DNA from: Samsonia erythrinae
GTDB taxonomy: Bacteria > Pseudomonadota > Gammaproteobacteria > Enterobacterales > Enterobacteriaceae
NCBI RefSeq assembly: GCF_004342665.1
Contig: NZ_SMBY01000002.1
Coordinates: 397,893-461,892, forward strand
Direction: 5' to 3'
DNA: 64,000 nt
The notes beneath the pieces are model-generated. The model did not search any database. It was not told where the DNA came from and saw nothing but the letters and a program-made list of their open reading frames with translations. Both the position numbers and the translations under genes were made by a program. This document shows, piece by piece, positions 16,849-27,101 of this stretch (positions are counted from its first letter, which is position 1; every line of letters starts with the position of its first letter).

Positions 16849-18810
16849 TTATGGGGAGGTATTCATGGCTTGTTTTTCTTCCAGCAGCTTCTCGACGACG
16901 CCAGGATCGGCCAGTGTTGAGGTATCACCCAAATTGCTGGTGTCGCCGACGGCGATCTTACGCAAAATACGACGCATGATTTTGCCGGATCGCGTTTTAG
17001 GCAGGGAGTCGGTCCAGTGCAGGATATCCGGCGTGGCTATCGGGCCGATCTCTTTACGTACCCAGTTACGGACTTCCGTATAGAGCTCGCTGGACGGCGT
17101 TTCGCCATGGTTCAAGGTGATATAGGCATAAATGGCCTGTCCTTTCATGCTGTGTGGGATACCGACGACGGCGGCCTCGGCGATCTTGGGATGCGCGACC
17201 AGCGCGGATTCGATCTCCGCCGTTCCCAGACGATGCCCGGAAACATTCAGTACGTCATCGACGCGCCCGGTAATCCAGTAATAGCCGTCTTCGTCACGGC
17301 GCGCGCCGTCACCGCTGAAGTACATGCCTTTAAAGGTGGAAAAGTAGGTCTGTTCAAAGCGGTCGTGGTCGCCAAACAGCGTTCTCGCCTGACCGGGCCA
17401 GGAATCAACAATAACCAGATTCCCTTCCGTTGCGCCTTCCTGCGGGTTACCGAGGTTATCGACCAGCGCCGGCTGCACGCCGAAGAAGGGACGTGTCGCC
17501 GACCCCGCCTTGGTTTCAATCGCGCCCGGTAGCGGCGTGATCATGAAGCCGCCGGTTTCCGTTTGCCACCAGGTATCGACAATCGGGCATTTACCGTTGC
17601 CGATTTTGTTGAAGTACCATTCCCAGGCTTCCGGGTTGATGGGTTCACCCACGGAACCCATGATCCTTAACGATTCGCGTGATGTGCCTGCTATCGCTTT
17701 ATCACCTTCAGCCATCAGCGCGCGGATTGCGGTCGGGGCGGTATAGAGGATGTTGACCTGATGTTTATCCACCACTTGCGCCAGACGTCGGGTGTCCGGC
17801 CAGGTTGGCACGCCTTCAAACATCAGCGTAATGGCGCCGCATGCCAGCGGGCCATAAAGCAGATAGCTGTGTCCGGTGACCCAACCAACGTCGGCGGTAC
17901 ACCAGTAAATATCGCCCGGATGATAGTCGAAGACGTATTTGAACGTCAGCGCGGCGTAAACCAGATAGCCGCCGGTGGTGTGCAGCACCCCTTTGGGTTT
18001 GCCGGTTGAACCTGATGTATAAAGGATAAACAGCGGATCTTCCGCATTCATCTCTTCCGGTGGACAGTCGTCGTCTGCTTTTTCAACCAGCTCGTGCCAC
18101 CAGAGATCGCGTCCAGTCTGCCACTCGCCTGATTGGGTCCCCGTGCGGCGGAACACGATGACGTGAGTAATGGTGGTGATAAGCGGGTGTTTTAGCGCCT
18201 CATCAATATTTTTTTTCAGTGGAATGGTGCGTCCGGCGCGCACGCCTTCATCGGCTGTGATCACCAGCTTGGCATTGGAATCGATAATACGTCCGGAAAT
18301 CGCCTCCGGAGAGAATCCGCCGAAAATGACGGAGTGAACCGCGCCAATTCTGGCGCAGGCCAGCATTGCCACCGCCGCCTCCGGCACCATCGGCATATAG
18401 ATGGCCACGACATCACCTTTCTGGATCCCCTGTGACTTAAGCACATTGGCAAAGCGGCACACGGACCGATGCAGTTCGCGATAGGTGACTTTTTTACTGT
18501 CGTTAGCGTCATCGCCTTCCCAAATGATGGCCGTTTGGTCGCCACGCTCGGCAAGGTGGCGATCCAGGCAATTTGCTGCCACATTTAAAGTACCGTCTTC
18601 AAACCAACGGATACGGACGTGGCCGGGATCAAATGAGGTGTTCTTGATCGTGTTGTAAGGTTTGATCCAATCGACAATTTTTCCCTGCTCTCCCCAAAAG
18701 GCTGCGGGATCGTCAACGGATTGCCGATACATTTTTTCGTATTGCTGGGCATTTATCAGTGCATTTTCCGCAATTGCGGCCGGGATTGTATGTTTATTAT
18801 GTTGGGTCAT
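16849..18810 (-). CDS. acs: acetyl-CoA synthetase Acs
   Basis: 653 aa (E. coli 652). AMP-forming synthetase signatures: [19 protein letters not shown] (phosphate loop) and the C-terminal [15 protein letters not shown] with the lysine that Pat acetylates to switch the enzyme off. Converts acetate, ATP and CoA to acetyl-CoA for acetate scavenging. First gene of acs-yjcH-actP. AAGGAGAA precedes the ATG. A CRP-type promoter is expected from E. coli but I could not find a convincing site upstream. Confidence 0.95.
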   Translation of the reverse strand: MTQHNKHTIPAAIAENALINAQQYEKMYRQSVDDPAAFWGEQGKIVDWIKPYNTIKNTSFDPGHVRIRWFEDGTLNVAANCLDRHLAERGDQTAIIWEGDDANDSKKVTYRELHRSVCRFANVLKSQGIQKGDVVAIYMPMVPEAAVAMLACARIGAVHSVIFGGFSPEAISGRIIDSNAKLVITADEGVRAGRTIPLKKNIDEALKHPLITTITHVIVFRRTGTQSGEWQTGRDLWWHELVEKADDDCPPEEMNAEDPLFILYTSGSTGKPKGVLHTTGGYLVYAALTFKYVFDYHPGDIYWCTADVGWVTGHSYLLYGPLACGAITLMFEGVPTWPDTRRLAQVVDKHQVNILYTAPTAIRALMAEGDKAIAGTSRESLRIMGSVGEPINPEAWEWYFNKIGNGKCPIVDTWWQTETGGFMITPLPGAIETKAGSATRPFFGVQPALVDNLGNPQEGATEGNLVIVDSWPGQARTLFGDHDRFEQTYFSTFKGMYFSGDGARRDEDGYYWITGRVDDVLNVSGHRLGTAEIESALVAHPKIAEAAVVGIPHSMKGQAIYAYITLNHGETPSSELYTEVRNWVRKEIGPIATPDILHWTDSLPKTRSGKIMRRILRKIAVGDTSNLGDTSTLADPGVVEKLLEEKQAMNTSP

Positions 18811-19694
18811 AGGCGCTTCTCCTTAAACATGTTAAGGATATGTCAAACAATGGTTAATTGTAGTTAACTCGAAGGCTTTGTTTCTTTTTTGCGCGATTGA
18901 TCACGCAATGCAGGAATAAGGAAGGCGTTGTGACGTGAAAGATCGGCATTGGGGTAAATTTTTTCTCAGCAGCTAAAACGTGCGATGTCTATCTGTCATC
19001 GTCGGAATACTAAGGAATTTCCGACGCTGTTGTAATGCCATTAACGATCAATCTATTGTTTTCAATAGATTATATCTATTGTTATTAGATTTTTGATCGC
19101 CTTTTACGATCAAATGGTATAAAGATCCCGCTTATTCAACCGATAGTAAGCAGATTCTTCGGGGTATATTTCGTTATGCTCACGCTGTATAGCACGTTCA
19201 GTTGTGTTTTTACTGTTGTGAATTTGGTTTAATTGTTAATTATGTGTGAGCTATTAATGAGATAGATTTATCTGATTTGCGACAAGCTGATACGAGTGAA
19301 TAATCTGTACTCTCGCCTGCTTCCATTACGAAGATGTACGCTTTTTCAAAGGCAGTAAAAACAGAGTAGTGCGCTTATCAGGATGACAAGAAAAAAGTGT
19401 TTTTTTCTTATTTGGAAATCACCGCTTTCCAAAAAATAACGTAGACACACCCAATTACCTTCTAAACTGAAGTCATAGCAAGGCGGCAGAGGTTTGAGGC
19501 TCGGCTGTTCGAGACGGGTCAGCGACTCTTAGACAACATTAACATGTGTTGCGGGAGACTGACTGGAATAGGGGATAACACTATTGACCCGGAAACGGTT
19601 TAATCCGGGTAGGTTGAATGCTTGTCGATGGTATGCCGTGGGGGTCATGGTGTGCTGTGAGATGTCTTTTTGATAGCATGATGCAGAGGAAACA
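18811..19694. other. intergenic region between acs and the PAS-domain gene
   Basis: 880 bp holding two divergent promoters and no recognisable gene. The striking element is a triple 8-bp repeat at 19050-19081. AT-rich runs at 19380-19440. No tRNA or IS end seen. Confidence 0.5.
19050..19081. repeat. alternating inverted repeat ATCTATTG / CAATAGAT / ATCTATTG
   Basis: ATCTATTG at 19051-19058, its complement CAATAGAT at 19063-19070, and ATCTATTG again at 19074-19081. The middle copy can pair with either neighbour (loops of 4 and 3 bases), giving two mutually exclusive hairpins or three operator half-sites. Confidence 0.55.
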
Positions 19695-20087
19695 ATGAGT
19701 CTGATATTTGGTCGGAATGAGATTTTAGGCATACTTTCTCAACCAGTTCAGAATGATCGACGTGCTGTGGCAGTGATTGACGAAAAGTGTAAAGTGGTTT
19801 GTGCAAATTCTGCCTTTAACGATCATTTTGGCTTGCGTGATGAAATGAATACGCCAGTCTCAATTGATGATGTGTTGCCTGTTAACGTAAAATTTGCTTA
19901 CCACGACTTTATGACGAATTCTGATGTGTTGAGTACGCGAGTTGTTTCGGACCTGTTGTCTGATGGGTTTAGCAAAAAGCCGTTAAGCACGCTGTCTTTT
20001 TCCAAGTTAAACGTTGAAAACCGGGTACTTTCCCTGTTGATCCTAAATCAGGATACGGTTGAGCCTTCAACAAATCTGGCTTCTTAA
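19695..20087 (+). CDS. small PAS-like domain protein
   Basis: 130 aa, ATG 19695 with GAGGAAAC upstream. Residues 20-60 (RRAVAVIDEKCKVVCANSAFNDHFGLRDE) resemble the start of a PAS domain, where a residue pair such as CANSAF marks the first helix after two strands. No output domain (HTH, GGDEF, kinase) follows; the C-terminus ends in strands LSTLSFSKLNVENRVLSLLI. I cannot assign a function. Stand-alone gene flanked by 0.9-1 kb gene-poor regions. Confidence 0.55.
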   Translation: MSLIFGRNEILGILSQPVQNDRRAVAVIDEKCKVVCANSAFNDHFGLRDEMNTPVSIDDVLPVNVKFAYHDFMTNSDVLSTRVVSDLLSDGFSKKPLSTLSFSKLNVENRVLSLLILNQDTVEPSTNLAS

Positions 20088-21104
20088 GCGTTTATTATCC
20101 GGTCTGTTGCGTGGGTATAGGTCTTTTCCTGTGGTCAGTGGTGACAATAGGAAAGCGGGATTGCTACCTGTTAAGCACGTTTTCAACGGTAACGGATTAT
20201 ATGGGGGATTCGCTGATACCGCTCCTGGTCGGTAGAAAGATAAGCGCAGAATCGAAACCCGGCGAGTGTTAACAGGGCTTATTTGTTATTGGTCATAACG
20301 ATGCTGAAATGACGTAAAGATAAGCTGTTATATATTTTTCGTGCCTGCCAATGTGTTTCTGGCGAAAACCGCGAAATGTTCTGATGATTCTGTCCGCTCT
20401 TTCTCTCTGGCGGCTTCATGGACTATTCTCTGAATGTTTCTCTGCTTATTAAAATAAGCACTGAAAATTTTTTTTAACGTATTGGATCTTAACTCGCGAC
20501 AGGAAAATAATTAGACTCGAGTCTAATTACCGACGAGGCACCTACATATCTATTGCCGGGTTGAGACGAGAAAGGGCCGATTTTTAACGGAATAGCGGTG
20601 CAACCTATTCATACCAATACCGTATATATCAATATTTCTTACTTTTTAGTTTCCTTTTCGATGCTATTAATTGACCTTTTTTCTTAAAAAATCGTTTTTT
20701 ATATGATAGGGGAATAAATGATGGTTTTAATTTCGCCCTGTCTGCTGGCGGAAACCTTATAAACCGGGGGATGTGGTTACTACGATTCGGCGCAGGGGAG
20801 GACGTATTTCCGTTGCCGACGTTCCAACACCTCACCGGTAAAAGGTGAAACGCGTTTCTTCCCGTGGGTAAGATTACGCTACGTTAAACTGCTGGCGTTT
20901 TGCCGACAAAACCTCAAAAATATCCCTCGTTTGTTCTCTGGCTGGTTATCGCGTTTTGTGTTCATCTCCCATCATGGCTAAAGCCGAATGATTCAAGGGG
21001 AAAAAGTGATTTTGCGATTAAATAACAATCAGTTGAGATTGGAAAAGGCGTAATATACTCAACAAAGAGATTCTCCGCGTTGCCTCTTCATACGGGATGT
21101 CATT
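20088..21104. other. gene-poor region with a long perfect palindrome
   Basis: 1 kb without a convincing coding frame; a 68-codon GTG-start frame on the minus strand (20629-20835) has no family resemblance. A 22-bp perfect palindrome sits at 20508-20529. The end of the region should contain the promoter of the following permease gene. A small RNA cannot be excluded. Confidence 0.45.
20508..20529. repeat. 22-bp perfect palindrome
   Basis: Each half reads TAATTAGACTC into its complement, with no spacer, centred between 20518 and 20519. Length and AT-rich flanks resemble an operator of a dimeric repressor (MarR or TetR type) more than a terminator, as there is no loop or T-run. Confidence 0.55.
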
Positions 21105-22115
21105 ATGCAGTTACTAAATTTGAAACAAGCTCGGCTGCTGAGCTTTTTCTTTATTATGGGCGGCCTGCTTCTGTTGTTGCCTTTGCGCCTGCTGGCCTGC
21201 TTTGTTGCCGGCTTTCTGGTGTATGAAATTGTTAATTTACTGACCCCCTATTTTCAGAAGGTGATCGGCGGTAAGCGCGCGCGTTGGATGGTGGTTGCGG
21301 TTATCAGCACGGTTGTGGTCAGCCTGTTGAGTTTGCTATTTGGCAGCCTGGTCGGATTATTGATGCAGGAGATGAAAGATACGACTGCGTTTAATGTGCG
21401 GATTGGCTACATCCTTAATGACATCCAGCAACAGATCGTACACTACTTACCGGGCTATTTGCCGGTCAGCATCGAAGAGCTCCAGCATGAATTCTTGCAA
21501 TGGATTCAGGAACACATTGTGATTTTGCAAAACATGGGGAAAAGTTTCCTGCATGGGTTCGTCACGATGCTGATCGGTATGGTGCTGGGGGCGATAGTTT
21601 CGCTGTATAACGTCAATCAGGGTACGGAAAAGCCGCTCCTGAAAGCGGAGTTATTGCGTCGGGTCGCACTCCTGTCGGCCTCGTTTCGCAATATCGTTTT
21701 TGCTCAGGTCAAAATCTCTGTGGTGAATACGGTGCTCTCCGCCATTTTCATTCTTGGTGTTCTGCCGCTGTGTGAAATTCATCTGCCATTTGCCAAAACG
21801 CTGGTGGTGCTGACCTTTATTTTCGGTCTGTTGCCGGTCATCGGGAACCTGATTTCCAATTCGATCGTCTTTATATCTGGGTTATCCCTCTCATTGCCGA
21901 TCGCGCTGATCGCGCTGGTGTATTTGATGTTGATTCACAAACTGGAGTATTTCCTGAATGCGAAGATCGTCGGCACGCGGATCAAGGCGCATGCCTGGGA
22001 GATCCTGCTGGCGATGCTGGTGTTTGAGGCGGCGTTTGGGTTATCCGGGGTGATTGCGGCTCCGATTTACTACGCCTACCTGAAAAGTGAACTGAAAGAG
22101 GCCGATTTGATTTAA
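21105..22115 (+). CDS. AI-2E transporter family (PerM-like) membrane protein
   Basis: 336 aa. Two helices at the N-terminus, two more around residues 60-90, a soluble amphipathic stretch (residues 95-150), then four helices with FIFGLLPVIGNLISNSIVF and the closing VFEAAFGLSGVIAAPIYYAYLKSEL, the pattern of the AI-2E/UPF0118 family. Members export autoinducer-2 or act as cation antiporters; substrate here unknown. No operon partner. Confidence 0.75.
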   Translation: MQLLNLKQARLLSFFFIMGGLLLLLPLRLLACFVAGFLVYEIVNLLTPYFQKVIGGKRARWMVVAVISTVVVSLLSLLFGSLVGLLMQEMKDTTAFNVRIGYILNDIQQQIVHYLPGYLPVSIEELQHEFLQWIQEHIVILQNMGKSFLHGFVTMLIGMVLGAIVSLYNVNQGTEKPLLKAELLRRVALLSASFRNIVFAQVKISVVNTVLSAIFILGVLPLCEIHLPFAKTLVVLTFIFGLLPVIGNLISNSIVFISGLSLSLPIALIALVYLMLIHKLEYFLNAKIVGTRIKAHAWEILLAMLVFEAAFGLSGVIAAPIYYAYLKSELKEADLI

Positions 22116-22266
22116 TTCTGCATTGTGGCGGGTAATTGATGTGATCGCCTGTCTTACCTCTTTATTGCCACACAGAACACTGGCGCAACGCACCAACTGT
22201 CCAATCTGCTCTTATACGAAATGGTACGATTGCCAAAATTATTATTGTCGTACGGATTTGTGAAGC

Positions 22267-22908
22267 ATGAGTAAAAATGTTGCTGTCGTTGCCCGCTATC
22301 TGGGGGGCGCTCTGGCGTTGGCGGTTATTGTCGGCGTCGTGCAGCTCGCCTTGTTTGCTGACGTTGTGGTGATGCATAACTCAGTTGGGGAAATATCTAT
22401 CACTGAATTTATTCAGGAGGCTTTTTTATTCATTACCGCGCTGCTGTTTCTGCGCATCGCGCTAAAATGGCGAGAGCACCGGGGAGGCTATCTGTTGATC
22501 GCCGGGTTCTTTTTCTGTTTGCTCATCCGCGAAATGGATTTCTTTCTGGACAACATTGTTCACGGCTGCTGGCTCTATTTCGCCGTGCTGTGTACGGTGG
22601 TCTGCGTTGGCTTCGCGCTCACCTCGTTAAAAAATACCTTTGCCGGGCTGGCGCATTTTCTCCAGCACTATAGCTATCACTATATGGTGGGTGGATTGCT
22701 GACGGTGCTGGTTTTCTCCCGTCTGTTCGGTATGAACGCCTTGTGGGCGGCGCTGATGGATGATGGGTATATCAGGGCGGTAAAAAACCTGGCAGAAGAA
22801 GGGGCTGAGCTTTATGGTTACACGCTGTGCCTGATTGCTGGTGTGCTGTATACCCGCCATACTTCCAGCTGTATGGGGCTTGGCTCCGCGACTCATGCTG
22901 TCCGCTGA
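22267..22908 (+). CDS. hypothetical integral membrane protein
   Basis: 213 aa, about six membrane helices (first around residues 10-30, last before RHTSSC). Acidic motifs lie near the membrane: EFIQEAFLF, IREMDFFLDN and LAEEGAELYGY, which could bind metal or protons. I do not recognise the family. Separated by about 150 bp from the upstream permease and by the togT terminator region downstream, so probably its own transcript. The start at 22267 has no strong ribosome binding site. Confidence 0.55.
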   Translation: MSKNVAVVARYLGGALALAVIVGVVQLALFADVVVMHNSVGEISITEFIQEAFLFITALLFLRIALKWREHRGGYLLIAGFFFCLLIREMDFFLDNIVHGCWLYFAVLCTVVCVGFALTSLKNTFAGLAHFLQHYSYHYMVGGLLTVLVFSRLFGMNALWAALMDDGYIRAVKNLAEEGAELYGYTLCLIAGVLYTRHTSSCMGLGSATHAVR

Positions 22909-23059
22909 GGCCGTTGTAAGCAACGTTCAGGCCTGCCTTTGGCCGGTTTGTCAGTCTCCCGAATCGGGCATTTGAAAGCCTGGTGGGATGATTTCTCCTG
23001 CCGTCTGCCTGAAACTTGGATGAGTGATATCCGTTAATCAAAAAATGCAGGCCCGAATG

Positions 23060-23088
23060 AATCAGCCCAAGGTGAAATTGGGCTGATT
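23060..23088. terminator. terminator downstream of togT
   Basis: Perfect 11-bp stem AATCAGCCCAA / TTGGGCTGATT with a 7-base loop, between the converging membrane protein gene and togT. Confidence 0.6.
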
Positions 23089-23147
23089 GTGATTAAGTGA
23101 TGACGGTTTTTAATCAATGCCTTTTTCTGATGGATGACTGGCTTTAA

Positions 23148-24671
23148 TTAATGCTGTGCCGTAACAACCTGCGGCGCGTCTTCTGACTGCACGCCTAACG
23201 GATTATTGCCCCAGCACTCCTCGTATTTCCAGCCCGTCAACTCTTCTGCGACGGCACGTGCCTGAGGGGGCACATCGGCAATCGCGCCGCCCGCTTTGAT
23301 ACGCGTAATTTCTTCCAGCAGAATGGCATGGTTTTTACGATCCAATTTCATTTGCGTCGTGTAATAAATTGCGATTAGCGCAAGACCGATAACACCCAGT
23401 GAGAACACGCCGACAATGGCCTGAACCGCGGATTCCGGCTGCGTCGCCTGCCCGGAAACGAAGCCGAATTGGCTCAGCGTCCAACCCATCGCGAAGACGA
23501 TCACGGAACGAATCATTTTACCGGCAAATGTCATGGCCCCCGCGTAAATCCCTTCACGGCGCCGCCCGGTAAGGACTTCATCCACATCGGCCAGAAAGGT
23601 ATAAACGGTCCAGGGAATGTAGTAGATGCCGCCCGTGCTCAGGCCAAATACGGCGGTAATCGCGAATAGCACAAAGACGGTCATCCCTTCCGACCAGTTA
23701 GTGAAATAGAGCGCGGCATAGGCAATAACGCTGACAATCACGATCATCAGCGCCAGACGGAACGGTCGCGCAAAACCCATTTTGACGCAGATACCGATGA
23801 AAGCGGCGGTGGAAATGAGTTGCATGACCGAACTAAAGCTATTGAGGTGTGACACCAGCGCGGTGTTTTGCTTCAGGCCAAAGACGATGAAGTAAGTGAA
23901 TGCGGAGGCGAAAAGCCACTCAGCGCCGAAGCCAAACAGGTACATGCCCAGATGCTTGCGGAAAATACGCAGGCGGAAGGTCGAAGCCATATCCACGCTC
24001 AGCTTTTTCATCGCCTGCCACAAGCCGGATGTACTTTCACGGACGATTTCGTTGACCGGACGTTCCCAGGACGTCATATAGAGCGCGATCATCGCCGCGC
24101 ACATAATCGCGCCATAGACCATACCGGTGTAGAGGAATGGCGTTGCAGAATCTTTACCGTAGATGGCAATAAACTGTCCGGGAATAAACGCCGCCAGAAA
24201 GTTAGCGATTTTACCAAAAATGGCTTTAGAGCCTGTCAGCTTAGAGCGCAGTTTGAAGTCGGAGGTCATTTCGGTAGCCAGCGTCTCATACGGCACCATG
24301 ATCGAGGTGTAGATCAGCTCGAACAGCACGTATGTCGCCAAATAGTACCAGAAACCAAAACCGTCGACCCACAGCATGGGGTAGACCAGCACCAGCGGCA
24401 CACCCAGTAAAATAAAGAAGCGGCGGCGACCAAATCGACGGCCAATACCCGTGTTGTAAAAGTTATCGCTGATGTATCCCATGACGGGGTTGCTGATGGC
24501 ATCAATGATGCTGGCAACGGAAAAGATGGCGGCAGCCTGAACCAATGTTAATCCACAAAATGTGGTGTAAAAGTACATCAGCCATGCGCCGCTGATCGCG
24601 AGAGCGCCACTGCCAAGCAGGTTTGCGCTGCCGTAGCAGAACGTATGTTTAAAAGAAATTGGTTTATTCAT
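23148..24671 (-). CDS. togT: GPH-family sugar transporter, likely oligogalacturonide transporter TogT
   Basis: 507 aa, 12 membrane helices. GPH signatures: YGSANLLGSGALAISGAWLM at the start, DAISNPVMGYISDNF and GRRFGRRRFFILLGVPLVLV, and the long tail with ELTGWKYEECWGNNP. It resembles Dickeya TogT, a cation symporter for short oligogalacturonides released from pectin. The KdgR-like box just upstream supports a place in the pectin regulon. YicJ/YihP-type xyloside or sulfoquinovose transporters are the alternatives. Confidence 0.75.
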   Translation of the reverse strand: MNKPISFKHTFCYGSANLLGSGALAISGAWLMYFYTTFCGLTLVQAAAIFSVASIIDAISNPVMGYISDNFYNTGIGRRFGRRRFFILLGVPLVLVYPMLWVDGFGFWYYLATYVLFELIYTSIMVPYETLATEMTSDFKLRSKLTGSKAIFGKIANFLAAFIPGQFIAIYGKDSATPFLYTGMVYGAIMCAAMIALYMTSWERPVNEIVRESTSGLWQAMKKLSVDMASTFRLRIFRKHLGMYLFGFGAEWLFASAFTYFIVFGLKQNTALVSHLNSFSSVMQLISTAAFIGICVKMGFARPFRLALMIVIVSVIAYAALYFTNWSEGMTVFVLFAITAVFGLSTGGIYYIPWTVYTFLADVDEVLTGRRREGIYAGAMTFAGKMIRSVIVFAMGWTLSQFGFVSGQATQPESAVQAIVGVFSLGVIGLALIAIYYTTQMKLDRKNHAILLEEITRIKAGGAIADVPPQARAVAEELTGWKYEECWGNNPLGVQSEDAPQVVTAQH

Positions 24672-24687
24672 GATCAGCCTAATTACA

Positions 24688-24720
24688 ATTATGAAACATA
24701 ATTTCAGTTCAATTGAACTG
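24688..24720. promoter_or_regulatory. KdgR-like box and adjoining 16-bp palindrome before togT
   Basis: TGAAA-N5-TTTCA at 24692-24706 matches the core of the KdgR operator (TGAAACANTGTTTCA), 21 bp before the start codon. It overlaps by two bases a perfect palindrome CAGTTCAATTGAACTG at 24705-24720, which contains a possible -35 (TTGAAC) on the minus strand. KdgR repression plus a second factor is plausible. Confidence 0.65.
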
Positions 24721-25053
24721 CCATTTCTTATAATTTGCCCGATTCAAAAGAAAGTAAACTGAGGATCACGATTTTGAGCGCCTTTAATGACGATCTGTCA
24801 GGTAGATCATGAAATAAGATATTTTAATTTGATTTTTATAATTTTTTTGATTCTGGCTTTATGTGCTTAATTTACAACATGTGTCGGTTTCTTACGGCAA
24901 GGGCGTTGGGTGCGAAAATTGGCGATAAGACGATATTGAGTACTGCGCCACAAATTGAGCATTGCGCGAAATAACGCATTGACCTCAGCGTGGAAATATC
25001 GACATTATCCAGCCCAGTTTACTTTATCGTCTTTCCTTCTCAGGAGCCGTAAT

Positions 25054-25428
25054 GTGAGTCATTTGCTGGTCTATGCTGTTATTTATGTGATTTTTATTGC
25101 CGTGGCGGGGATCTTTGCTTTTCAGTCCTGGTTACCGTCTTCCGCCCCTCGCGGACTGAGAGATCGCGCGGGCATGCTGGTTGGGATATTACGTTGCGCC
25201 ACCTTGTTTCTTGTCGTTTCCGCACTGCAAATTTTGTTTCCCCACGCGTTGCTGGATAAGATCGTCTGGCTGGTGGTTTCAGCGATGTTGGCGATCGCCG
25301 TGATCGGTGGGGTAATGCGTTGGTCATCGCTGCCGTGGCTGGATGAAACAAAAGGTAAAGGCCGCCCGCTGGCGCTGGGGGCCCAAAGTGCGTTGTACCT
25401 TGCGCTGCTGGGGTTTATCGTTATTTGA
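25054..25428 (+). CDS. small hypothetical membrane protein
   Basis: 124 aa from GTG 25054, chosen because CAGGAGCCGTAAT precedes it; the longer frame to 24955 has no such site. Four membrane helices (LVYAVIYVIFIAVAGIFAF first; a C-terminal one SALYLALLGFIVI). No motif I recognise. Its 3' end overlaps the 3' end of uxuB by 8 bases on the opposite strand. 24721-25053 otherwise holds only promoter sequence. Confidence 0.6.
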   Translation: MSHLLVYAVIYVIFIAVAGIFAFQSWLPSSAPRGLRDRAGMLVGILRCATLFLVVSALQILFPHALLDKIVWLVVSAMLAIAVIGGVMRWSSLPWLDETKGKGRPLALGAQSALYLALLGFIVI

Positions 25429-26908
25429 AGCCTTGTACCAGCGCGGCCACGGTGTTCTTTGCGCCGTGATCGCGGAGCTTCAGATAAGCCTGTGCTATCG
25501 CGTTGAATACATCATGGTTTGCAGGCAAATCTTCGCCGAAAATAGCACGAATATTGAGAAATGCGCTGACCCGCTCGGCACTATCCGATGTTTCCGCCAC
25601 GATTTGTTTGAGCGTATCAGCCAACGGATCGCGAACCTCAATTGGGTTACCCACGTCGTCTTGCCCGCTGACATAGCGCATCCAGCCTGCTATCCCCAGC
25701 GCCAGCCCTTGATAATTCCCACCGTTTTTCACATGCCAGCGTAACGGTTCCAGCATACGCTGCGGCAGTTTTTGCGAACCATCCATCGCGATTTGCCAGG
25801 TACGGTGTTTGAGCGCGGGGTTGGAGAAACGAGTCAGTAATTGAACCGCGTAATCTTTCAGGTCGATCTCCATCACTGTCAGCGTCGGAACCTGCTCCGC
25901 CAGCATCAGGTGAGAAACCGCCCGGCGGTAATTTTCGTCGTTCATACAGTCGTTGATGTGGTCGTAACCGGCAAGATAACCCAGATAGGCTAAAAATGAG
26001 TGGCTGCCGTTTAGCATGCGCAGCTTCATTTCTTCAAACGGTAATACATCCGGCACCATCTGCACGCCGGCTTTTTCCCATTCAGGGCGACCAGCCGTGA
26101 AACGATCTTCAATTACCCATTGAATAAAGGGCTCACAGGCGATCGCACAGGGATCGGCGACGCCCAGATGGTCAGCGATCTCCTGTAATGCCTCCGGCGT
26201 CGCGGCAGGGACAATGCGATCCACCATGGTATTCGGGAAGGCTACATGTTCTGCGATCCAGTCAATCAGGTTTTGATCGTTGATCCCCGCGGAGCCCAGT
26301 ACGGCGGCTTTCGCCGTTTTGCCGTTTTCCGGCACGTTATCACAGGACAGGACGGTGAACGGCGCGATCCCGCGTTCGTGGCGCAAGCGCAGTGCTTCCG
26401 CCAGCAGCCCCGGCACCGACGCAGGGCGGCGGGGATCGAGGAGATCTTGCTCAATGAGTTTATTATGACGATCCAATTTGCCGCTCGCCCCGTCCATGCA
26501 ATAGCCTTTTTCGGTGATCGTCAGGGAGACGATGGCGGTTTCCGGCGCGGCGAGTTTTTCAATAATGGCGTCAATGCCTTCCAGTCTGGCGTGCAGTGAT
26601 TCACACACCGCACCGACGACGATGGCCTGATTGCTTGTGGCGGATTTTTCCAGCACGGTAAACAGATGATCCTGTTGGCGCAGCGCGTTGATCAGGGTGT
26701 CGTTGCTAAACAGCACGATTTCACAAATCCCCCAGTCGCCCCCCATTAAATTCAGTACGCGGTCGGTCAGTAGCGCCTGATGAGCGCGGTGAAAAGCGCC
26801 AAAACCGATATGGACGATGCGCGGCTTCAGCGCCTGACGATCATAGTGGGGGTAGTGAACGTTTGCCGGCAATTCAGAGGTAGCAATGTTTTTTATTTTA
26901 TCCGTCAT
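25421..26908 (-). CDS. uxuB: fructuronate reductase (D-mannonate oxidoreductase) UxuB
   Basis: 495 aa, long-chain mannitol dehydrogenase family. Rossmann start IVHIGFGAFHRAHQALL, NAD-site region VSLTITEKGYCMDGASGKLD, and the catalytic lysine motif MKLRMLNGSHSFLAYLGYL. Reduces D-fructuronate to D-mannonate with NADH in glucuronate breakdown. Its neighbour togT belongs to the same hexuronate economy, although no uxaC or uxuA gene is here. Slightly longer than E. coli UxuB (486 aa) at the N-terminus. Confidence 0.88.
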   Translation of the reverse strand: MTDKIKNIATSELPANVHYPHYDRQALKPRIVHIGFGAFHRAHQALLTDRVLNLMGGDWGICEIVLFSNDTLINALRQQDHLFTVLEKSATSNQAIVVGAVCESLHARLEGIDAIIEKLAAPETAIVSLTITEKGYCMDGASGKLDRHNKLIEQDLLDPRRPASVPGLLAEALRLRHERGIAPFTVLSCDNVPENGKTAKAAVLGSAGINDQNLIDWIAEHVAFPNTMVDRIVPAATPEALQEIADHLGVADPCAIACEPFIQWVIEDRFTAGRPEWEKAGVQMVPDVLPFEEMKLRMLNGSHSFLAYLGYLAGYDHINDCMNDENYRRAVSHLMLAEQVPTLTVMEIDLKDYAVQLLTRFSNPALKHRTWQIAMDGSQKLPQRMLEPLRWHVKNGGNYQGLALGIAGWMRYVSGQDDVGNPIEVRDPLADTLKQIVAETSDSAERVSAFLNIRAIFGEDLPANHDVFNAIAQAYLKLRDHGAKNTVAALVQGFK

Positions 26909-27101
26909 TGATTCGGGTTTCGGGCGGGGGGAATGATGACGTTAAAAGTAGCTGTGATTTAGGGGGAGTGCAATACGCGCCGGGCAGATTGGTTACCGTG
27001 CGCACGTTTTTTTCTCTGCATCCCTTCGCCGTTTTCACGTCTGTGGCGCCGGCACCATACGGTTGGTTGAGCGCCTCGCAGATGCGTTGCGCAGGATGCG
27101 G

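Noticed and set aside
18841..18950. CRP sites upstream of acs
   Set aside because: GCGCGATTGATCACGC and a lone TGTGA match only half of the consensus; not strong enough to list.
20629..20835. 68-codon basic frame on the minus strand
   Set aside because: GTG start, composition consistent with random AT-rich sequence, no ribosome binding site.
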